The position numbers were made by a program, and so were the translations under genes. DNA of 64,000 bases from Undaria pinnatifida (taxonomy: Eukaryota > Sar > Phaeophyceae > Laminariales > Alariaceae). Below the pieces are notes generated by a model that was not told the origin of the DNA, made no database searches, and saw nothing but the letters and a program-made list of their open reading frames with translations. The stretch spans positions 7,864,637 to 7,928,636 of the forward strand of contig JABAKD010000006.1 of NCBI GenBank assembly GCA_012845835.1, read 5' to 3'. Shown piece after piece: positions 27,942 through 39,088 of the stretch; within the stretch, counting starts at the first letter, position 1; every line of letters begins with the position of its first letter.

Positions 27942-28199
27942 TTGTGGAGATACCAAGTGGATACCGCACGGGACGGTACTGGCAGACTGGTAGAACACGC
28001 GAACAGACAGAGAAGTGTTTTACAACTGGACAGCGGTCGCTCACTGGACCAGATAATTCGTGATTTAGTGGTTCTCGAGTTCATCGCTAGACGGCGAATC
28101 GGGAAATTAGCGAGAGCAAGAAGCAACATCGAAGGCGAAGCGCTTCATACGGGGCACAGGAAGCAAGCGCGGAAGCGTAGACAACGGGCCCCGCCTTGA
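27942..28199 (+). CDS. Hypothetical 85-codon frame
   Basis: The frame starts MWRYQVDT and is rich in Arg and Lys towards its end (KQARKRRQRAPP). The first 40 codons are conserved in the repeat at 43541, which then diverges, so it is more likely part of a repeat than a gene. Confidence 0.2.
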   Translation: MWRYQVDTARDGTGRLVEHANRQRSVLQLDSGRSLDQIIRDLVVLEFIARRRIGKLARARSNIEGEALHTGHRKQARKRRQRAPP

Positions 28200-28708
28200 C
28201 CGGTAAGGTATTTAACGTGCAGATACGGGTTGTATTTGTCTCCTCAATCCCCGATACTGGTGGGCCGAGAGCGTGTGTGTGCGTTTGATGACGGTTCGAG
28301 CGAGTTGTATTGTCAGTGCAAAAACAAACATAAAAACGCGGGGAAATAGCAACGAATTCAACATCATGATCAAGCACATGCGCATCACACATCGCGGCAA
28401 CGAGATATCGTCGGACTCTCCCCCCGATCGAGGCAGAGATACAATGATGCTCGTAATCGTGAAAAGGATCATGTCTGGCCGTACTCTCGGTGGCCTGGGC
28501 GTGGGTACACAATGATATTTCGAGTACGTACGTAAAGATGGCATCTCGTATCACATTGGGGCAGTTCATCTGGTGAAAAACCAAAAGTCTTTAGTGCCAA
28601 AAATTCACTTGTTTATATCGTACAGAGTACAAGGTTCCCCTTCGGGAAGTGGACACGTGCCTCCCGGGGGCGACGCAAGTCGAATGACTACAACTGATGA
28701 TGAAGTAT

Positions 28709-29353
28709 TTATGCAGAAGGTGTATATCGGAGGGATGCGTAGTGGAAAGAATGCGGATAATATAAGATATCACAGACATTTGGAGGAGGAGGGTTGGGAT
28801 ATTGCTGAGGCTCGGTGTGATAAGTTATTCGAAAGTCCACTCCGTATAACTGCGTGGCAGCAATTAATTCTACGTTTGTAGCATATGCGTAAGGCTGTGA
28901 CATGAAGTGGAGATACTCTTCGACACTCGAATATGTAGTAGGTTGAGATCCAGCGACTTCCACAAGTTCTTGATTTGCTCCAGCTAAGATGCTGTCGTGG
29001 AAAGTGTTGAAACCTGATCCTGGGATAACGGTGTACAAATTGGTTGTGATGTGGGCAATAATATGTGCACGGACGATGTGATGTAAAGCTGGGTTGTTGT
29101 GCACACGACGCGAGATACATCTTAATAAACATGCACCATCACCAATCTCGGGAATAATGGACCATTGACCAGAATTGTTATTGTTGCCGCTGTTGTTGTC
29201 TTCATCATTTTCGCTGTCTGATGGGTTTGTACTGCTGTCGCTGCTGTTAGAGGAATCTTTGGTGTCAATTTGTTGTTTGTTTTCTGTGTCCAGCATTTTT
29301 CCCCGCGCGCTTATACCGATGTTTGTTGCCGATATGGTCTGTTGTGTGCACAT
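28709..29353 (-). CDS. OTU-domain cysteine protease (predicted deubiquitinase), 214 aa
   Basis: OTU proteases cleave ubiquitin from proteins with a Cys-His-Asp catalytic set. This single-exon ATG-started frame has a Ser/Asn/Asp-rich, probably disordered N-terminus (residues 26-62) and a domain from about 63 to the end. The signature GDGACLLRCIS places Asp72 and Cys75 where OTU enzymes have D-G-x-C. VELIAATQLYG (161-171) matches the conserved (E)L.A.A..Y segment. HSFHYASLR near the end supplies His204 in the usual H-Y context. It is short but complete as an OTU core. A TATA-like element lies 30-45 bp upstream. Two truncated copies of the same gene follow at 29563-30003 and 30264-30475. It could be a host gene or transposon cargo, since OTU domains are known in both settings. 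Confidence 0.8.
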   Translation of the reverse strand: MCTQQTISATNIGISARGKMLDTENKQQIDTKDSSNSSDSSTNPSDSENDEDNNSGNNNNSGQWSIIPEIGDGACLLRCISRRVHNNPALHHIVRAHIIAHITTNLYTVIPGSGFNTFHDSILAGANQELVEVAGSQPTTYSSVEEYLHFMSQPYAYATNVELIAATQLYGVDFRITYHTEPQQYPNPPPPNVCDILYYPHSFHYASLRYTPSA

Positions 29354-29381
29354 CGTTACTTTTGCTTGAGTTGTGTTGCTA

Positions 29382-29400
29382 CTTTATATCTCTTTATACA
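29382..29400 (-). promoter_or_regulatory. Candidate TATA element of the OTU gene
   Basis: On the minus strand, TGTATAAAGAGATATAAAG is 29-47 bp upstream of the ATG. The same sequence is preserved ahead of both downstream copies (30032-30050 and 30394-30412), together with 100 bp or more of leader. The spacing to ATG would give a very short 5' UTR if it is used as a TATA box. Confidence 0.45.
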
Positions 29401-29562
29401 GGTTTCGCTACTGCTGTATGGTAACCACCGTGTCAATTGTGAGGGAGAACTCACAGTAAACTTAGAGTCTATGGACTACGTGCTGCTTGCTGGTGGTGCT
29501 GCTGACGGAACTTTGCAAGACAAACGGAACTTTTTCGGGCACGTTGGCGTTGTTTGTTCCGT

Positions 29563-30003
29563 TCAGAAAAATATATTGTCTACACCGACAAATGATTCTT
29601 TATTATCTACATGACCTTGATTTGCTCCAGCTAAGATGCTGTCGTGGAAGGTGTTGAAACCTGATCCTGGGATAACGGTGTACAAATTGGTTGTGATGTG
29701 GGCAATAATATGTGCACGGACGATGTGATGTAAAGCTGGGTTGTTGTGCACACGACGCGAGATACATCTTAATAAACATGCACCATCACCAATCTCGGGA
29801 ATAATGGACCATTGACCAGAATTGTTATTGTTGCCGCTATTATTGTTGTCTTGATCATTTTCGCTGTCTGATGGGTTTGTACTGCTGTCGCTGCTGTTAG
29901 AGGAATCATTGGTGTCAATTTGTTGTTTGTTTTCTGTGTCCAGTATTTTTCCCCGCGTGCTTATACCGATGTTTGTTGCCGATATGGTCTGTTGTGTGCA
30001 CAT
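29563..30003 (-). pseudogene. OTU protease copy 2, C-terminally truncated
   Basis: Nearly identical to the first 129 residues of the gene at 28709-29353, including the GDGAC catalytic motif, with a few changes in the Asn-rich linker (one extra Asn block). After SILAGANQ it runs into unrelated sequence (HVDNKESFVGVDNIFF) and stops. The conserved VELIAA segment and the catalytic His are gone, so protease activity is not expected. The promoter and leader are intact, so it could be transcribed. Confidence 0.8.
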
Positions 30004-30263
30004 CGTTACTTTTGCTTGAGTTGTGTTGCTACTTTATATCTCTTTATACAGGTTTCGCTACTGCTGTATGGTATCCACCGTGTCAATTGTGAGAGAGAAC
30101 TCACAGTAAACTTAGAGTCTATGGACTACGTGCTGCTTGCTGGTGGTGCTCTATTGTAAAACCGCTGTGTATGTTCTTTTGATGAGAGTAAACCTCTTGT
30201 GTATTTATTCTCCTCGGTCCATCCAGAAAAAAATCCCGTTCTCAATAAAATTTGATTTTTTAT

Positions 30264-30475
30264 GATCTATATATTATTGCCGCTCTCTGCGGTTGCTTGC
30301 TGCTGCTGTGATCGTAGACAGTTCACACCGATGTTTGTTGCCGATATGGTCTGTTGTGTGCACATCGTTACTTTTGCTTGGGTTGTGTTGCTACTTTATA
30401 TCTCTTTATACAGGTTTCGCTACTGCTGTATGGTAACCACCGTGTCAATTGTGAGGGAGAACTCACAGTAATGAC
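30264..30475 (-). pseudogene. OTU protease copy 3: promoter and first 13 codons only
   Basis: The leader, TATA-like element and ATG (30363-30365) match the other copies, and the frame reads MCTQQTISATNIG before switching to unrelated Gln-rich sequence and a stop after about 33 codons. Confidence 0.75.
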
Positions 30476-31251
30476 ATAGTTCACGTCGTTGCAGCGGGTA
30501 CATATACACCGCGCCCGCGTCTAGCAGTGCGGGAAAATTCTCTCGCAAATACATTTTGATGCCACCCCGATGTACGTGCGAGGACTAAAGTTCCACCGTG
30601 TGTGTAGTAGACGTATTTAAGCCTGACGATATGCGTATATTTTAGGCTCTAAACCAAATTAAGCCCTATCGTGTCTTAAATGTCTACAAAATAGGTCTAT
30701 GTTATCGACCTAACGACCACGGCAGACCACGGTGAGATGTGGATTTTCCCAAAATATGCACTTGGGCACATTTTGGCCCAAGTGCATATTTGAAGCAATT
30801 TTCCGAGTATTTTCCAGCAAACAACAGCATTTCAGACGACAAAAGCTCGAGGAAACATCAGACGGATGCCTACATCAGACGGATGCCTACATTTCGAGGG
30901 TGGAAATTGAACCGGGTTGAGGGCCAGTCCTGCTGTGCTGCTGTACTGACTGCCACACTGAGGCACACCGAAGGCGGCAGACGCCTGCGAGGTATCCTAC
31001 ATATGAAGCGAGTATGGAGTACGAAGCACTCAATGTTTTTGCCAGGCACCAGTTATTTGTTTTGGCCGTTTGTTCAAGCTCGCACAGCATGGGCAGGGGA
31101 GGGTCTTTCTCGAAGTTTCCACCCACTCATGTGCTGACTCATGACATAAATCCTCGTCTTGCCATCTGCGTCTGGAGTAGTGCAGAAATATCATAGTCTA
31201 TTTTCAAGTAGTTTGATCTTTCCTCGGCCTTTCTTTTTATGCGTACTGAAA
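30476..31251. other. No gene; perfect hairpin at 30753-30790
   Basis: AATATGCACTTGGGC (30753-30767) is followed after 8 nt by its exact reverse complement (30776-30790). A 132-codon plus-strand frame (30739-31137) reads through the hairpin but has no recognisable domain. The two adjacent copies of CATCAGACGGATGCCTACAT (about 30857-30892) are a short tandem duplication. Confidence 0.6.
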
Positions 31252-31555
31252 GAGACCACTATTTCGAGTTTTAGACATATGGTGTTTTTTTTATGCGTTT
31301 AAGGTCGAAATATCGAATGGCCTAGCTCTTCCAGTTGGAAGTACTTAAGACCTAACCTCGAGGCTTAAATACGTCTAGTGTGTGGTTGCCCGGGGACAGA
31401 AGCGAGACCACTATTTCGAGTTTTAGACATATGGTGTTTTTTTTATGCGTTTAAGGTCGAAATATCGAATGGCCTAGCTCTTCCAGTTGGAAGTACTTAA
31501 GACCTAACCTCGAGGCTTAAATACGTCTAGTGTGTGGTTGCCCGGGGACAGAAGC
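31252..31555. repeat. 152-bp tandem duplication
   Basis: 31252-31403 and 31404-31555 are essentially identical (start GAGACCACTATTTCGAGTTT), suggesting a recent duplication. Confidence 0.95.
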
Positions 31556-31774
31556 GTCTCGTACCCCGCAAAATAGAGCCAGTCTCGGCGGCTTTCCGCG
31601 GCCATAGCTCGCGCCACGGACGTCCCATGAGCCCGGCACACGGCTGATAATATACCGACGGGTAGTCTGATCGCATTGCAGAAGAAAGCACACCAAAAAA
31701 CTCTGCGCCGGCGGAGAAAAAGGGACGGACTAGGCAAAAAAATCAAAATGGTACATATGCATATGTTTATATCG

Positions 31775-31905
31775 TACAGAGTATGTTTGACCACAAGGAC
31801 CCGCAGAAAAATGCGTTGGATTGCTGTTGGTTGAAACGTAAATGGTGTGTTTGAAGACAAGGACCCGCCGACAAACGCGTTGGATTGCTGTTGGTTGAAA
31901 CGTCA
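31775..31905. repeat. ~63-bp tandem duplication
   Basis: Two copies of ACAAGGACCCGC, GCGTTGGATTGCTGTTGG and TTGAAACGT, separated by about 63 bp. Confidence 0.85.
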
Positions 31906-31985
31906 GCGATATTACCGCAACTAGATCACATGTTGTAGCAGTAAAAAATATATATTACAGCAAGCAGCAGCAGGTGTTTGGTGTC

Positions 31986-34080
31986 TCAACTGAATATGGC
32001 TTCACGTCACGTTGGGCGCAGACTATATATTCTGTAAGTTGACCACAACAATCCGCTCCTCATACTGCTGTTGGGTGCGTCGTAATATTATCCTGCTGTT
32101 GGGTGAGTCGTGATGTCATACCACACCTATTATTGCGATGGAGTTTATACGTTGCGGCAAGGCGTCGCAAAAACATTGCGCGTGTAAGATATCGCTCATC
32201 CCGAGCAACTGAAAATTTCTTGCTGGTACCTATCGCGCTTTGGCGGCGGGGTGCAGATTAAAATTTCAGATCGACGTGTACGTGCACGACATATATTATT
32301 ATAAAAAATGAAAATACACTCCAGCTGTGAGATCGCAAAAAATTGTCGAAACCCATCTTTGCAAGCTGTGTGTGATACTCCGATCGCGCATATTACGGGT
32401 TGTGTGTCCTCATTAAGGATATAGGTCGGCGACCCCCCCTGCAACTACAGTGTAGCTATCAGGGTCAACAGGGTGATGTTAGTCAGTCTGTGCGCGGAAA
32501 CTGTAAAACCCGTTTCTGAGGGGGACAAAATCTGACAGCTGCGGAAGGAAATACATCAGTTTATCAAGTGAATCCTGTGAGTCGAATAACCGGTGAGGGG
32601 AGGGCGGAGTTTTTAAGGACGTGGGGGCCTGATTTTGATCAAAAGGGGGGCTGGAGGGGGGGAGTGGGGGGAGGAGACGGGTGGGGCAGATCAATTTGTG
32701 CGTGGAAACTATAAATCCTTCTTGTGGGGGAGGGGGGGGGGATGTGGCGGGGGGGGGCGGGGGGCAGGGGGGAAGGGCTTTAGGTCGCATATATGTAGGG
32801 GTTTGCTATACGCCTGGTGCTAGGTCTAGGCGATGGTGCGGGTGGTGGGGAAGGAGGGGGCGTTGGGGGCGGTGGTGGGTGGGAATTGCAGCAGCGGCAT
32901 GGACGGCTCTAAAAAGATAATGAGGCGATATCCAGGGCGTGGAAGTGTTTATTACTCTGGCGGATTTGGACATTAGATGGGGCGTTTAAGCAAGAGAGAG
33001 CGAATTTATATGGCATCGTGAACGAGTGACTCCCCATGCGGACTGCTGGGTGAGATATAATCTTCACTGCCAAAAACGATCGACTCGAAGGGTCTAGGGC
33101 GAACACAGGTATATAATGTGGCAGTATGAATGAATGACTTCCCACCAGTATGGTTGGGTGAGAGAAAACCTTTACAGCCAAACGCTCGAGACGTCTTGAG
33201 CGTGGATACTTGTAGATAGTCAACCGCAAGAGCGGACATTGCGTCTTGTTGGGTGAGATATAAACTGAATACGGCTTCACGTCACGTTGGGCGCAGACTA
33301 GTTCATGTATTCTGTAAGTTTGACAACAAAATCCACTCCACATCACTGCGGTTGGGTGACTCGTGATATCACACTGATGTTGGGTGAGTCGTGATGTCAT
33401 ACTATACCTCTTATATATATGTATGGTTGGGTGAGAGAAACCCTTCACAGCCAAACGCTCGAGAGGTCTTGAGCGTCTTGAGCGTGGATACTTGAAGATA
33501 GTCAACCGCAAGGAAGGACAGAAATTGCGTCTTGTTGGGTGCAATGTCAACTGAATATGGCTTCACGTCACGTTGGGCGCAGACTAATTAATATATTCTG
33601 TAAGTTGACCACAGGATCCGCTCCACACTACTGCTGTTGGGTGAGTCGTGATATCATACTGCTGTTGGGTGAGTCGTGATGTCATACTATACCTATTATT
33701 ACAATGCAGTTCATAACGTTGCGGCAAGGCGTCGCAATAATATTGCATGTGTAAGATATCGCTCATCCCGAGCAACTAAAAAATTCTTGCTGGTAACTAT
33801 CGCGCTTTCGCGGTGGGGCGCAGATTACAATTTCAGATCGACGTGTACGTGCACGATATATATATATATATATATATTATGTGGCATGATGAACGAGTGA
33901 TTCCCCATGCGGACTGCTGGGTGAGGGATAATCTTCACAGCCAAACGATCGTACGTGCACGATAAATATTATGTGGCATAATGAACGAGTGACCCCCCAT
34001 GCGGACTGCTGGGTGAGAGATAATCTTCACAGCAATACGATCGACTCGAGGGGTCTTGAGCGCGAGCACAAGTATGTAAT
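31986..34080. repeat. Complex repeat array into which the pogo element inserted
   Basis: Three copies of a block CTGAATATGGCTTCACGTCA to CTGTTGGGTGAGTCGTGATR (about 31990, 33268 and 33550) alternate with blocks containing CTGCTGGGTGAGAGATAATC or GGTTGGGTGAGAGAAA, TCTTCACAGCCAAACG and CTTGAGCG (about 33040, 33150, 33425, 33910, 33995; also 39405 beyond the transposon). A G-rich copy of the CACTCCAGC-family element (32317-32990) is embedded. An AT microsatellite is at 33858-33879. No gene is recognised. Confidence 0.85.
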
Positions 34081-34329
34081 ACAGTAGGGGGCCCTCTATA
34101 GTGCTGGGTAGTGTCCAGAGGGAAAAGCGGCACTATACCGGGCACCGGCCGTATTCAGAATAGTGCCTCAATAGTGCCGGTCCGGCAGTATTGAGGCTTC
34201 GAATATCCCTCAGTAGTGCCGGTCCGGCACTATTGAGGAGGTGTTGATTTCATGGTGCAGCGCTCAAGCTCTGCGGGGCCAACAGAGTACGATGTGGATC
34301 GTGGATCGAATATGAGTGTATTATTAGTG

Positions 34330-34800
34330 GACGTCTAAGTCCTCGTTGCCTTCCTTCGATGTTGCCAGATAAAAAAAGACAACAGAGAACCACGACAGGA
34401 AGCGCACCGCACGAAAAATAAACGACCATTACATACTACCACAGCTATTCTCCCCGCCTCACTACGTAGCAGCAACTCTCTCATGTTTGCCTGGCGCACC
34501 CCCTTGGATGTTGCAAGAATCAAAACAACCCGAAGAACACAAGCACGACAGGAAGCGCACCGCACAAAAAATAAACGACCATTACATACTACCACAGCTG
34601 TTCTCCCCGCCCTCGCAACGTAGCAGAAACTCTCTCATATCTGCCTGGCGCACCCCCTTGGATGTTACAAGAAACAAAAACAAAGAAAAGCACGACAGGA
34701 AGCGCTCCGGAAAAAAAGCAAACAACCATTGCTACAACAGCTGTACCCCTCAACCTTACTCCGTAGCAGCAACAAACTCTCTCATGTCTTCCTGGCGCAC
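34330..34800 (-). repeat. ~150-bp tandem triplication of the transposase 3' end
   Basis: The block CTCTCTCATG plus CCTGGCGCACCC recurs at 34477, 34630 and 34777 (spacing 153 and 147 bp). The 34777 copy is the true last codons of the transposase (RVRQEDMREF); the others are downstream copies carrying part of that coding end plus 3' UTR. Confidence 0.85.
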
Positions 34801-37800
34801 CCGCTTAGCGGAATGCGCTGCAATCATCGCCATCTTCGCTTTCGTTAGGAAGAACGCCGCGTCTCCGTTGCCACTCTCATCTGCTGCCGCTTCCGGGACG
34901 CTGAAGTGAGGCGACAGCTCAGCATAAGCGGGTGGAGCACGGCGCTCGGGCCCCGTGTTGTCATCGCCACTGCCCTCCTCTTCGTCCTCCTCCTCACCGC
35001 CGGTAGTCACGTGCGTTCCAGCCAGCAGTGCCGCCATTTCGTCCACTGCGTCCAGTCGAAGAGCCTCTGCCACCTCATCGTCGTCCTCGATGGTAGCCCA
35101 CCCCTGAATCGCGCTCATCGCTTCTCCCTCGACCGGCTTTCCAGGTTCGATGTCGAGTTCTGCGACGAGCTCGCTGATATCCTCGTCTACGGTGCCGGCT
35201 CCCTGCTTGTGCGCGTCGCCGACGCTCGTGCTCAACTTTTTGACGGTCCTCGTGAGAGCCTTCAAGTCAGGCTCGGCGATGCTGAACCGGGTCTTTCCGT
35301 GTTGTTTGGTGAGCTCAGCCGCCATCTCCGGAGGAAGCGTGTCGGCCTTGACAAAGCACCTGGTCCCAGGTAGCAGAAAATGCCATGCATCCGTTTTTGG
35401 GTGGACAAGCGATATTCGACGGGAGTGACGAAGAATGACTCATAGGGATGCGAGAGAGAACTCTTTCGTAGAAAAGAAAAAATGGGCATGTCCGGATGCT
35501 GCGATACTCAGTCGAACAAAAAGGAAACCTATGCGAAACTATCCGTACAACCGTCTCCACGTATCGCACCACCAAAGCCACGCGCACTTGCGGGAGCTGA
35601 AACCAACCCCAGCAATATCACATGTTCAAACCTCACCTGGCGATATCCTGGGCGGTGACGCTGGCCCATGCTTTATCGAGAAGTTCAGCGGCGTCCCGCA
35701 CGTGAGGTTGGTGCCCTTGCGCCAGCCCCATTGTCCCGGCCTTCATCTTACGGGCTTTCGCCTGGGCGCGAAGTGTGTCAGACACCAACATGGTTGATGT
35801 CTTCACATCGAGCAGCTCCTTCCTGAAGATGACTTTCGTCTGGGCGATGACCCCCAGATCCATGGGCTGGTGTATGGAGGTGCACAGCGGAGGGTAGGAC
35901 TTGGTGGTCACTTGCCCCCGGCCATCCACAAGATCACCGTGAGAGGAACAGCCGTCCATCAGCAGCAGCACAGATTCATGAGTGAAGCGCCGAACGAACG
36001 GGAGGAAGACTTCAAGCCACCACTTGAGCAACGTCGCAGAGTCGGACCACGCGTTGGCCTGCGAGAAGTACTTCAGAGGTGAACCCCCGTCCTTAAGGCA
36101 GCGGGGTTCCTTTGCATTCCCGATGATGGCTATGTCCACCTTCGCAGTGCCGTCAGCATTGCAGCACATGATGGCAGACAGTCGGCCCTTGAAGTACATG
36201 CTCTTTGAACCCCGCGCCGTCTTCCGATCCTCCGAGGTGGAAAGGTACGTGCGCCTGGGCAGGAGTTTCCACCGGAGGCCTGTCTCGTCGACGTTGAAGA
36301 TGAACCTAGCCGGGTACTTCGCGCAAAGGGCCCTGATTTCGTCCATGCCCTCCGTGATAGCCGCCTTGTCGACGCTACCAGCCTCGCCATGAAGTCGCAC
36401 GCTGTGGATGCTGTTGCTCTTCACGAAGTTCTTTGCCCACTTCTCGCCGGCCTTGAAGTCCTCGACCCTCGCCCTTACTGCTGCAGAAGATGCGGTGTCA
36501 GCCCGCAGGGTTGTCCTGGCGGAACGGCCGCAGCTTCGAAGGACGTCGCGTGTGACGGGTATCTTGGCCTTCCGGGCTTTGTCGAGCAGATCAAGAGTTA
36601 TCGCATCCACCTGCCGCCAAAAAACGAGTAAACAAGCAGAAGGTCTCAACATTAGCTTCGAACATTAGCATGCATCCTACACTGCGCGGCGCGGTCAGGC
36701 GAGACGACACAGCAGTCGCACCTTAAAAGAGAGACAAATAAAATGGACCACAAAAAAAAAGGAACGGATTATGTACTGCTGTACATTATATACGGAGTGC
36801 ATAAAAAAATAAGAAAAGGAAAGACGCAAAAAGGGGGACATCAACAGCGGACCCTAGCCACACAGAAAGGAAAGGGGGATGAAAGCGGACATACAAATGT
36901 GAGAAGACCGAGAGAGACGAACAATGGACAGAAAAAAAGACAACATCCAGCCGTGAAAAAAAAAAGATGAAGAAGGTCGAAAAGAAAAAAAAACATGGAC
37001 GAAAAAAACAGGCAAGTAAACAGCGGACCAGGATCGAAACAATTTTGAAAAAAAAAGGCGAGGAAAATAAAACTCACCTCCGGAAAGTCTCCCCTGCGTG
37101 CGGTTTTCTGGGTGCCGCCGCCTGCAGCAGTCGCAGCCTCCACCTTCTTCCGGTCAGCCTTCACAGTCCTAACAAACCGCTCCGAGCACCCGAAGCGGTC
37201 TGCAATCTCTACTTAGCGACGTCCTTCGAAGCTTCGGCCGTTCCGCCAGGACAACCCTGCTGGCTGACACCGCAACTTCTGCAGCAGTAAGGGCGAGGGT
37301 CGAAGACTTCAAGGCCGACGAGAAGTGGGCAAAGAACTCTGTGAAGCGCAACAACATCCACAGCGTGCGACTTCATGGCGAGGCTGGTAGCGTCGACAAG
37401 GCGGCTATCACGGAGGGCATGGACGAAATCAGAGCCCTTTGCGCGAAGTACCCGGCTAGGTTCATCTTCAACGTCGACGACACAGGCCTCCAGTAGAAGC
37501 TCCGGCCCAGGCGCACGTACCGCAACTTCTGCAGCAGTAAGGGCGAGGGTCGAGGACTTCAAGGCCGGCGAGAAGTGGGCAAAGAACTTCGTGAAGAGCA
37601 ACAACATCCACAGCGTGCGACTTCATGGCGAGGCTGGTAGCGTCGACAAGGCGGCTATCAAGGAGGGCCTGGACGAAATCAGGACCCTTTGCGCGAAGTA
37701 CCCGGCTAGGTTCATCTTCAACGTCGACGACACAGGCCTCCAGTGGAAGCTTCTGCCCAGGCGCACGTACGCAGGAGCTTCCACCGGAGGCCTGTGTCGT

Positions 37801-39088
37801 CGACGTTGAAGATGAACCTAGCCGGGTACTTCGCGCAAAGGGCCCTGATTTCGTCCATGCCCTCCGTGATAGCCGCCTTGTCGACGCTACCAGCCTCGCC
37901 ATGAAGTCGCACGCTGTGGATGCTGTTGCTCTTCACGAAGTTCTTTGCCCACTTCTCGCCGGCCTTGAAGTCCTCGACCCTCGCCCTTACTGCTGCAGAA
38001 GTTGCGGTGTCAGCCAGCAGGGTTGTCCTGGCGGAACGGCCGCAGCTTCGAAGGACGTCGCGTGTGACGGGCATCTTGGCCTTCCGGGCTTTGTCGAGCA
38101 GATCAAGAGCTATCGCATCCACCTGCCGCCAAAAAACGAGTAAACAAGCAGAAGATCTTAACATTAGCTTCGAACATTAGCATGCATCCTACACTGCGCG
38201 GCGCGGTCAGGCGAGACGACACAGCAGTCGCACCTTAAAAGAGAGACAAAAAAAAGGACCACAAAAAAAAAGGAACGGATTATGTACTGCTGTACATTAT
38301 ATACGGAGTGCATAAAAAAATAAGAAAAGGAAAGACGCAAAAAGGGGGACACCAACAGCGGACCCTAGCCACACAGAAAGGAAAGGGGGGTGAAAGTGGA
38401 CATACGTATGTGAGAAGACCGAGAGAGACGAACAATGGACAGAAAAAAAGACAACACCTAGCCGTGAAAAAAAAAGATGAAGAAGGTCGAAAAGAAAAAA
38501 AAACATGGACGAAAAAAACAGGCAAGTAAACAGCGGACCAGGATCGAAACAATTTTGAAAAAAAAAGGCGGGGAAAAGAAAGCTCACCTCCGGAAAGTCT
38601 CCCCTGCGTGCGGTTTTCTGGGTGCCGCCGCCTGCAGCAGTCACAGCCTCCACCTTCTTCCGGTCAGCCTTCACAGTCCTAACAAACCGCTCCGAGCACC
38701 CGAAGCGGTCTGCAATCTCTACTTGAGAGACCTTCGCATCCAGCAGCTTGAGAATATCAAGCTTCGTGTTGTTGTTCGAGCGCGCACGAGAACTCCCCTT
38801 CTTGCTCCCACCGCTCTTGTCCTTCTGGCGTTCAGATGGTCCCGCCCCAGCACCCGCAGCTGACGGGCGATTAGATGGTCCCGTCCCAGCACCGTCAGCT
38901 GCTGTCGCTTTGCGCTTGTCAATCCTGGTAACGCACGTGCTGCGGATGCGGTGCGTCTCGATGTCGTCAAACACGCTGCCGCAATTGCCGTGGAGCCGCC
39001 CGCCACATCCTCCCTGGCAGACGTGGCCATGAGGGTCTTGCGGCGTTCTGTTCTGTTGAAGGCACAGTTCACCTTCCGCACAAGGCAT
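34756..39088 (-). CDS. pogo/Tigger-like DDD transposase, three exons, ~692 aa
   Basis: Cut-and-paste transposase acting on the element ends. Exons: 39088-38588, 36610-35637, 35359-34756, with GT-AG borders and consistent phases (0, then 2). The N-terminus has a Cys/His cluster (C3, C9, H22, C24, C28, H33, C36, possibly zinc-binding). A pogo-type helix-turn-helix follows at about 108-147 (KLDILKLLDAKVSQVEIADR), then a second CENP-B-like HTH at about 168-245. The DDE_1-type catalytic core has D275 (IFNVDETGL), D386 (LLLMDGCSSH) and D418 (SIHQPMDLGVI), a D-x31-D spacing as in pogo. The acidic C-terminal exon lacks a known fold. Intron 1 is 1977 nt because it contains duplicated and inverted pieces of exons 1 and 2; correct splicing must skip a partial exon-2 copy (38110 to 37773). 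No stop was seen in the three exons, so the enzyme may be intact. Confidence 0.85.
36261..38724 (-). repeat. Direct repeat with nested inverted copies of transposase exon 2
   Basis: 36261-37214 and 37773-38724 are about 950-bp near-identical direct repeats containing, on the minus strand, the 3' end of exon 1, intron 1 and the 5' third of exon 2. Between them, 37217-37500 and about 37505-37770 are two tandem plus-strand copies of the exon-2 segment (VRARVEDFKA..EKWAKN to FIFNVDDTGL). The second of these and the adjacent minus-strand copy form a near-perfect palindrome: arms about 37520-37757 and 37774-38010 with a spacer of roughly 16-20 nt. A transcript crossing it would form a ~235-bp hairpin of transposase sequence. 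Confidence 0.9.

Larger units (their letters stand above)
26290..28070. mobile_element. Repeat element, long copy (internally deleted copy at 43395-43670)
   Basis: The left block (ATCGGGAACCGATAATG, then AGAGAGAATTCGGCGTTATG, 26290-26345) and the right block (TTGGCGGAGTACGTACGTAG to AATTCGTGATTT, 27876-28069) are widely separated here but adjacent at 43395-43670. One copy therefore lost, or the other gained, about 1.5 kb between them. The interior here includes the nested tandem repeats at 26925-27361. The element class is unknown. Confidence 0.65.

Noticed and set aside
32635-32920. Gly-rich plus-strand frames (and Pro-rich minus-strand frames)
   Set aside because: Compositional readings of G tracts in the CACTCCAGC-family element; the same occurs at 49454-51172.
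36743-37290. Lys-rich plus-strand frames within the transposon
   Set aside because: A-rich intron sequence of the transposase read on the opposite strand; duplicated at 38308-38863 as part of the direct repeat.
37375-38143. Additional plus-strand transposase-like genes
   Set aside because: They are inverted partial copies of exon 2 of the minus-strand transposase, without the catalytic core or start; treated as part of the internal rearrangement.
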